A stretch of 64,000 bases of DNA, from contig RSEH01000265.1 in NCBI GenBank assembly GCA_006503475.1, positions 1 to 64,000 on the forward strand, read 5' to 3'. The notes under the pieces are model-generated. The model was not told where the DNA came from. It made no database searches and worked only from the letters and a program-made list of their open reading frames with translations. Source of the DNA: Stentor roeselii (Eukaryota > Ciliophora > Heterotrichea > Heterotrichida > Stentoridae). The position numbers and the translations under genes are program-made. Of this stretch, positions 59,601 to 64,000 are shown one piece after another. Within the stretch, counting starts at the first letter, position 1; the number at the start of each line of letters is the position of its first letter.

Positions 59601-62600
59601 AGTAAGTCTAGAGTCGTTTTTTTCAATCTTTTCAAATCTTCATTCATAGAAGGATTGAATAAGAAATGACGAGGGTCAGGGTTTTGAGAAGGTTCATAAC
59701 TTGAACTTAAATAAATGCTATTCCCAGGTTTTGATTTTTCTTCTTCTTTACTTTCTTCTCTTATTTTATTTAAACTAGAAAATTCAGCTTCTAATTCATT
59801 ATTTTTAAGTAAAATAATTCGGATTTCTTCAGAAAGTTGTTGATTAGTTTTTTCTTTTTCATCATTTTCTGATTTCAGTTCAGATAATTTCTCTACCTGT
59901 GAATTTATTAAAATTTCTTGATCTTTGATTTTATTTTTTAGATTATCTGAAATTTCTTCTAAGTTTTTATGTCTTTCTTCTAATTCATCTATTTTTGAAT
60001 TTAAATTATTGGTAATTATTTCTATTTTCTCAGTTAATTCATAGGCTTTATTTTCAGATTTACTTGCTTCGATCTTAAGCTTTTTGACTTCAACTTCACT
60101 GTTTTCGATTTTTTGTTTATAGTCATTTATAAGTATCTTCAGATGATTATTATCAGATTCTTTAGTTTTCAATTCATTTGAGCACATTTTGATTTTTTTA
60201 TTTAATTCATCAACTTCTGTTATGAGAAGTTTGTTTTGCTTATTCAGATCTGAAATATCAAATTCGTATTTTTGAATAAGTTCTAGTTTTTTATTTAGTA
60301 CATCTTCATACTTTTGAATTAACATGAATTTTTCATTTTTAAACTCTTCTTCCAAATTTTTTATATTCTCCTTCAATTTTTCGCATTCTTGTCTAGCATT
60401 TTTTTCTTCTTGTTTTAGTAAATTAATCTCATTTTGAAATTCGATTTCAACTTGTTCGATTTCCTCAATTTTTTCATTGTTAAATTTTTTCTGTTGATTA
60501 ATTAATTCTTGTCTTTGTAAATCTAGTTCTTTTTTCAAATCTTTTATTTTTTTTTCTCTTTCATTGGCTTTTAAGTTGTTAGTCTTTTGCTCTTCAATCA
60601 AATCAAAATATTTTTGTTCTATGGTCTTTGATTTATCAAGTAAATTAGACTTTTCACTTTCATGTAATTCAAATTTGTTTTTATATTCTTGTTCTTTGCT
60701 CTTCAATCTATCAAGCAGATTTGATTTATCATTTTCAAGTAATTTCAATTTATCTTCATATTTTTGTTCTACTTTATTGAGTTGTTTATTATATTCATCA
60801 GATAACATTATTTCTTTCTCTTCAATCTCAATTTCAAGATTAGAATTTTCAATTTTAAGTTTATTTAAATCTGCTAAAAGTTTCTTTCTTTCCTTTTCAA
60901 GTTTTTCTATCTCATGTTCCATTATTTTTTGCTTTTGTGCATATTCAGGGTCTTCTCTGCCCTTAACAGAAATTTCTCTGAACTTATCCAAAACTGCTTT
61001 TTTAAATATTTCGATATTTTTTATTGAAGAATTTTGGTATTCTTCAATTTCATCTTTAATATTAAGTAACTCATTTTTGAATAGATCAAAAGAATAGTGT
61101 TTCATCATCAAAAGCATTTCATTCAAAGTTTGTATTTGATTTTGCAGTTCATTGTTTTCATTTGACAAATTTTCATTTTCTATCAGAATTTCATAGATGT
61201 CGACCATCTTCAAATCTGTTTGTGATAGTTTTTCACGGAGGAGTATTTGTTCTGTTTGACTGGAGCTATTATCTTTTGATATGTTTAAATTTTTACGAAA
61301 AGGCTTGACTTGAATAGTAAAAACAGATTTGCAAACAATTAATCTAAATTTTTTTGATTTCTTTAAAATAGAATATTTGTTAAATTTTAATGTGATTTCC
61401 GCTACTCGAGATTGTAAAACATTTAAGATTTCATTAATCATTTTGCATTTTAAGTCGATGGTATGTTGAAAATCATGACTTTTAAGTTGGATTATTGAAT
61501 CTCTTGAAGAAAAATTCATTTTTTGGAGTTGTTTGTTTTTGGAAAGGATAAATTCTCTTAAATTTTTATTAAATATTTCAAAGATTGTATTTATTCGAGA
61601 TTCTGCCTTTATTTCAGAATTTAAAGGAATGTTAAGGTCAGAATTTATTATTTTCAAAGAGTTTTTAACTTCAAATATAACTTGTTTTGTAAAATCAATG
61701 AGTATATTTGGCTCTTTTTCAGATCTTTGTTGATTCTTATATCTTTGAGGATTCAGATCCTTTTCAGCTGATTTTGGATAATTATCAGCTAATGAAATAT
61801 ATTCAAAACGGTTATTTACTCCAATATTGGGTTTTGAATCAGGAGTTTTAAATTGATATGCAGTTGAAGTTATCATTTGTTTTTTGTTTTTAATATAATT
61901 ATTCGCATTATTTGCTTTACCAGGATGCAAAGTATTCATATTTTTTTCAAATTTCGAAATAATATCATTTTTCAAATTTATTTCTTTTTCAAGGCATTGA
62001 AGACTTGTAATTAAATTATTTATTTCATTTTTCTGGTCTGCTAAATTCTTTTTATTACTTCTTAATTCATCTTTCATCAATTTATTTGATTTCTCTATCT
62101 CAGCAAGTTTCAAAGTTAATCGTTTATTTTCATCTATTAGTGTTTTCTTTATTATTTCATCATACGGATCTCTTCTCTGAATTTCTTGTTTTAAATCAAA
62201 ATTATTATAATCCAATTTTTCTGTTTCAAAATATCTACTTTGTAGTTGTTGTTTTAGACTATTTTTTTCATATTCTATTTGTTTCAATCTTTTATTTTCA
62301 TCCTCTAATTTTTTTATTTTTTCATCAAAAACACAAAAATATTTATTTAAATCGTCATATTCAGTTTGATAATCTTTCAACATTTTATTTTCATCGTTCA
62401 AGTGTTTCATTTGAGCCTCAAAATTATCTAGTTGTCGTTTTTGTTTTATTGTATTACTTTCAAATGATTTTAATTTATTATTTTCATTTGTTAATCTGAT
62501 TATTTCATTTTCAGATTCTAGTATCTGCCTTTTAAGATTGATGCAATTCATATGTAAAGATTTGACTGATACAAGTTCAAATTTCAATGAAAGTATTTCA

Positions 62601-63448
62601 GAATTCTTCTTTTTAAGTTCTTTAGTTAATTCATTAGCTTCATCAGAATAAAATCTTCTTTGAACAAGTTGTTTATTTAAATCTTCAATAATTTCTTTTA
62701 ACTTCTCATTTTCACCTTTAACAATTTCAAAATTTCTTAAATTTTCATTTGAAGTATTTTCATTTAGTAGTTTATAGTTAATAATTTTTAAATTTTTATC
62801 TTTTTCTTTATAGTTCAACTGTAATCTTGTCATTTCTGATTTGAGATCATCATTTTGTTTTGAATAATTACTGCTAGGTATTCTCGAATACCTTCTTAAA
62901 ACTTCAACTTCAGCTTCATTTGATTTTCGTAGTGGAGAATTAGACCTCAACCTATAAACTTCTTTTTGAAGTTTATCATTTTCTCTTTTTAATGCCTCCT
63001 GATCCTTTAGTAATTTGTTTTGTTCTCTTCTACTTAAAATTTTCAATTTTTCATTTTCCGATTTGATTTCAAAGTTATCTTCTGATTTAAGATGAAGTTT
63101 AGAGTTGATGACATTCAATTGTTTTTTAGATTCATCGAGTTTAGCTTTTAATAAATCTTTTTCATTTTCAATTCTTTTCATTTTTTCATTTAATTCATCG
63201 ATTCGATCATCTCTCCTTTTGATTCCTTCTTTAATTTCTGGAGAAAGGTCTCTTAGGTTACTCTTTGATTCAAAAGCAGTGAAGTTGAGAGCTTTTGGAG
63301 TGATCTGATAATGGAGTTGATTACTTCTTGAGTGTTGGCCTAGTCCTGATGAGAGAGGATTTAGTGAAATGCTTCTTTTTTTTTGAGCCTGGGCTTTGTC
63401 TTTGAATCTTTTTTTTAATCCGATCATGGTCGTCCCCATGATCTTCAT
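56630..63448 (-). CDS. Giant coiled-coil protein (about 2272 aa)
   Basis: The frame reaches 63490 but only from TTG; the first in-frame ATG is 63448 (MKIMGTTMIGLKKR). A basic N-terminus (KKRSISLNPLSSGLGQHSRS) precedes nearly continuous heptad coiled coil, with breaks near residues ~600-700 and ~1270-1310 (proline and serine). The stretch about 1525-1755 consists of 56-residue repeats, and near 1390 QLLEKEN is repeated four times. No other domain. Very lysine/glutamate/asparagine-rich, lower in GC than the 12786 gene. Probably a filament or basal-body scaffold component; that is inference from length and coil content. An upstream ATG at 63479 opens another frame, and no 15-16 nt intron was found to join them. 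Confidence 0.85.
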   Translation of the reverse strand: MKIMGTTMIGLKKRFKDKAQAQKKRSISLNPLSSGLGQHSRSNQLHYQITPKALNFTAFESKSNLRDLSPEIKEGIKRRDDRIDELNEKMKRIENEKDLLKAKLDESKKQLNVINSKLHLKSEDNFEIKSENEKLKILSRREQNKLLKDQEALKRENDKLQKEVYRLRSNSPLRKSNEAEVEVLRRYSRIPSSNYSKQNDDLKSEMTRLQLNYKEKDKNLKIINYKLLNENTSNENLRNFEIVKGENEKLKEIIEDLNKQLVQRRFYSDEANELTKELKKKNSEILSLKFELVSVKSLHMNCINLKRQILESENEIIRLTNENNKLKSFESNTIKQKRQLDNFEAQMKHLNDENKMLKDYQTEYDDLNKYFCVFDEKIKKLEDENKRLKQIEYEKNSLKQQLQSRYFETEKLDYNNFDLKQEIQRRDPYDEIIKKTLIDENKRLTLKLAEIEKSNKLMKDELRSNKKNLADQKNEINNLITSLQCLEKEINLKNDIISKFEKNMNTLHPGKANNANNYIKNKKQMITSTAYQFKTPDSKPNIGVNNRFEYISLADNYPKSAEKDLNPQRYKNQQRSEKEPNILIDFTKQVIFEVKNSLKIINSDLNIPLNSEIKAESRINTIFEIFNKNLREFILSKNKQLQKMNFSSRDSIIQLKSHDFQHTIDLKCKMINEILNVLQSRVAEITLKFNKYSILKKSKKFRLIVCKSVFTIQVKPFRKNLNISKDNSSSQTEQILLREKLSQTDLKMVDIYEILIENENLSNENNELQNQIQTLNEMLLMMKHYSFDLFKNELLNIKDEIEEYQNSSIKNIEIFKKAVLDKFREISVKGREDPEYAQKQKIMEHEIEKLEKERKKLLADLNKLKIENSNLEIEIEEKEIMLSDEYNKQLNKVEQKYEDKLKLLENDKSNLLDRLKSKEQEYKNKFELHESEKSNLLDKSKTIEQKYFDLIEEQKTNNLKANEREKKIKDLKKELDLQRQELINQQKKFNNEKIEEIEQVEIEFQNEINLLKQEEKNARQECEKLKENIKNLEEEFKNEKFMLIQKYEDVLNKKLELIQKYEFDISDLNKQNKLLITEVDELNKKIKMCSNELKTKESDNNHLKILINDYKQKIENSEVEVKKLKIEASKSENKAYELTEKIEIITNNLNSKIDELEERHKNLEEISDNLKNKIKDQEILINSQVEKLSELKSENDEKEKTNQQLSEEIRIILLKNNELEAEFSSLNKIREESKEEEKSKPGNSIYLSSSYEPSQNPDPRHFLFNPSMNEDLKRLKKTTLDLLEKFLPHAKEGLASSPKNDVINELTSSISLIQDYLNSLVSEKDFLLKEKQILESRSRKADEYQLELKIIKEKLDEQDKHVKILEKENKKIHDLTQINKNLQIQLQDKENQLLEKENQLLEKENQLLEKENQLKGLTEQLKDSEDKINILTLRCNNLQENTNILETNKNKILKELENLNQIKSSIEKENNDLKGKILKEQDHQNQMRSKMEKEKIDLSENREDILKKLDEQIQINLELENEKKNLKNIIDEKFKELEEQLRIKSIIEKENNDLKTKINNQFKELEEQLQIRSEIEKENCDLKDSRDEIVKELENQNQIQLMKEIENNDLKATIDKQLKELDELLQIKSEIEKENRDLKDSRDEIFKELENQNQLQLMKEKENNDLKATIDKQFKQLDEQLLIKSEIEKENSDLKDSRDAILKELENQNQIQLMKEIENNDLKATIDKKLKELDEQLQIRLKIEKENNDLKNTRDEKLKELDDINQLKTVINQTKKDLKESIEKYEQEIAKKNETISSIEKTCSELKIDFSEKMVIKEKEFQNSLKILNQDKSQLQGKLNELETSNTSLLKIEQDLNSKILALEHKNTEINERNYNLDKENNRIRDDLKSKNFELKVLVTEHSSCKIKIDEEMKIQENIKKELENAINEQNKQTKQFNEIYKTLNNEKKEISLLNEKLNSDIKRKENLISILKAECEEYLSELEVVKTYTQNLEMEFLKLNETGIDPHHSPSPPTGLSKEDNSELIKLLRFSFELLSKYKKFEIPEPLQGFIKIDFFSHHLKNALTTFESVIESLKTEIFSLQSSTSIKIKELITQNQNLTSETEDFQRKLQNLQTSLKLTKDLLDSEKISKQESSSGAGLERNNSILMKNNSELSSKIYEISEKLKKTEIEYSRLKSEFDRNKEKDLLQIKNMEKVIENSITEKNYENEIKRLQKEIVDAHQKIREFEFLNSRLVDREAEQEDIMRIRENMQKLNEDHKKLREDLEILAFA
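58200..58870 (-). repeat. Four tandem 168-bp (56-codon) coding repeats
   Basis: The landmark GTCTATCGTAGC recurs at 58268, 58436 and 58604, and as GTTTATCTTAGT at 58772, exactly 168 bp apart. Each unit encodes 56 residues, eight heptads, containing ENNDLKATIDKQ, LDEQLQIKSEIEKEN and DLKDSRDEIFKELENQNQ blocks. Confidence 0.9.
59205..59285 (-). repeat. 21-bp tandem repeat coding QLLEKEN
   Basis: TAATTGATTTTCCTTTTCTAG repeats about four times with one-base variants, coding four copies of a single heptad QLLEKEN. Confidence 0.85.
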
Positions 63449-64000
63449 TTTCCAGACTTGATTTTTTCTCGTTATCCATTTATAGAACAATCACAAGCTC
63501 CCTAAGAGGCAAGTAAAAAAAACATGCTTTAAGCTAAGCAAAATTTGGTCAGAAATCTTTGAGAATTATAAAGATTGAAAAAAAAATTGGTAATAAATCC
63601 GTAATCTACCTAATGAAAACAACAGAATAAATTACTTTTAACCTGGAAAATCCTCCAAGATGAAACTTACAACCTAAGGAAAGGTTTCAATATAAGCGAT
63701 TTAGATTATTATCCTATTATGAGAGTAAGGTCAGTATGATGTGAAGGACTGACTAAATGATTTCATCAACGAAACTGCATTTCTTTATGTTTGATAAATG
63801 GAATGAGAGTATTAAACTTTTGAATAAATCAGATACAGAAATAATTGATATAAAAATGAATTTTTGGGCACCGAGGGTAATAATAAATGATGAGGCTAAT
63901 GGATTTAGGAAATTATTTGTTGTAATTTAGCATAGTTGTGTTAATTGTTTTGATTATGATTTTTAACGTCTCTTCGAATTGTTTGATGCACTTGAGTATA
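63449..64000. other. Right edge, leader of the giant gene and unassigned sequence
   Basis: No gene I can support. A 57-codon frame from ATG 63757 to TAG 63930 (MISSTKLHFFMFDKWNESIK) has some coding feel but no recognisable family. Confidence 0.5.

Noticed and set aside
62086-62499. Plus-strand frames opposite the giant coiled-coil gene, hydrophobic in translation
   Set aside because: Antisense of lysine/glutamate codons gives phenylalanine/leucine/serine frames by necessity.
63757-63930. 57-codon frame near the right edge
   Set aside because: No recognisable domain and no supporting context.
1-64000. Reassigned genetic code (TGA as Trp, or TAA/TAG as Gln)
   Set aside because: Conserved proteins such as RPS29, DIB1 and the RING genes end correctly at TAA, TGA and TAG, and none needs an internal stop read as an amino acid.
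1-64000. Mobile or virus-like elements
   Set aside because: No reverse transcriptase, integrase, transposase, capsid or terminal repeats were recognised. The left array has no coding content.
1-64000. CRISPR arrays or bacterial operons
   Set aside because: No short regularly spaced repeats; the gene set, introns and tRNA are eukaryotic.

Overview
This window looks like macronuclear DNA of a heterotrich ciliate close to Stentor. It is AT-rich and genes are packed tightly on both strands. All three stop codons end genes (TAA for RPS29 and DIB1, TGA at 9954 and 32636, TAG at 53706), so the code is standard; this excludes Paramecium and Tetrahymena (TAA/TAG reassigned) and Blepharisma (TGA reassigned). 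Seven junctions need a GT..AG intron of exactly 15 nt to join two clearly related exons, which is the hallmark intron size of Stentor. The genus call is inference.

Layout. 1-3400: three diverged tandem copies of a ~1.1 kb non-coding repeat sharing a conserved hairpin core. 3.6-10 kb: a HExxH protein, then a divergent pair of membrane RING genes (protease-associated domain, Notch/LNR-like cysteine repeats, one transmembrane segment, RING-H2), one full length and one short. 10-41 kb: a dense gene block: an STPGR-repeat axonemal-type protein, coiled-coil proteins, DIB1 (U5 snRNP), RPS29, an IQ-motif protein, a B-box/EF-hand protein, EPL1 (NuA4 histone acetyltransferase), a CDPK-like kinase, a papain-like-fold candidate, a kelch protein, an ML-domain-like secreted protein, a TPR protein, tRNA-Pro(TGG), a casein kinase 1, an MKKS/BBS6 chaperonin-like protein, a YANK-type AGC kinase, a C-4 methylsterol oxidase and an LRR protein. 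Gaps here can be as short as 3 nt.

41-52 kb is gene-poor and relic-rich: a broken ZZ-zinc-finger gene, a duplicated three-pass membrane-protein family with two intact and two decayed copies, and short tandem duplications. 52-64 kb holds a five-pass membrane protein, a third PA-LNR-TM-RING gene and a ~2270-residue coiled-coil gene with 168-bp internal repeats.

No operon logic applies; neighbours are mostly unrelated housekeeping, ciliary/cytoskeletal and signalling genes. The points most worth a second look are the hairpin-bearing repeat array, the RING family with its conserved intron, the built-in stop codons of the 15-nt introns and the three introns that break the size rule, and a sawtooth alternation of A+C-rich and G+T-rich coding strand within genes. 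I saw no retroviral or other virus-like element.
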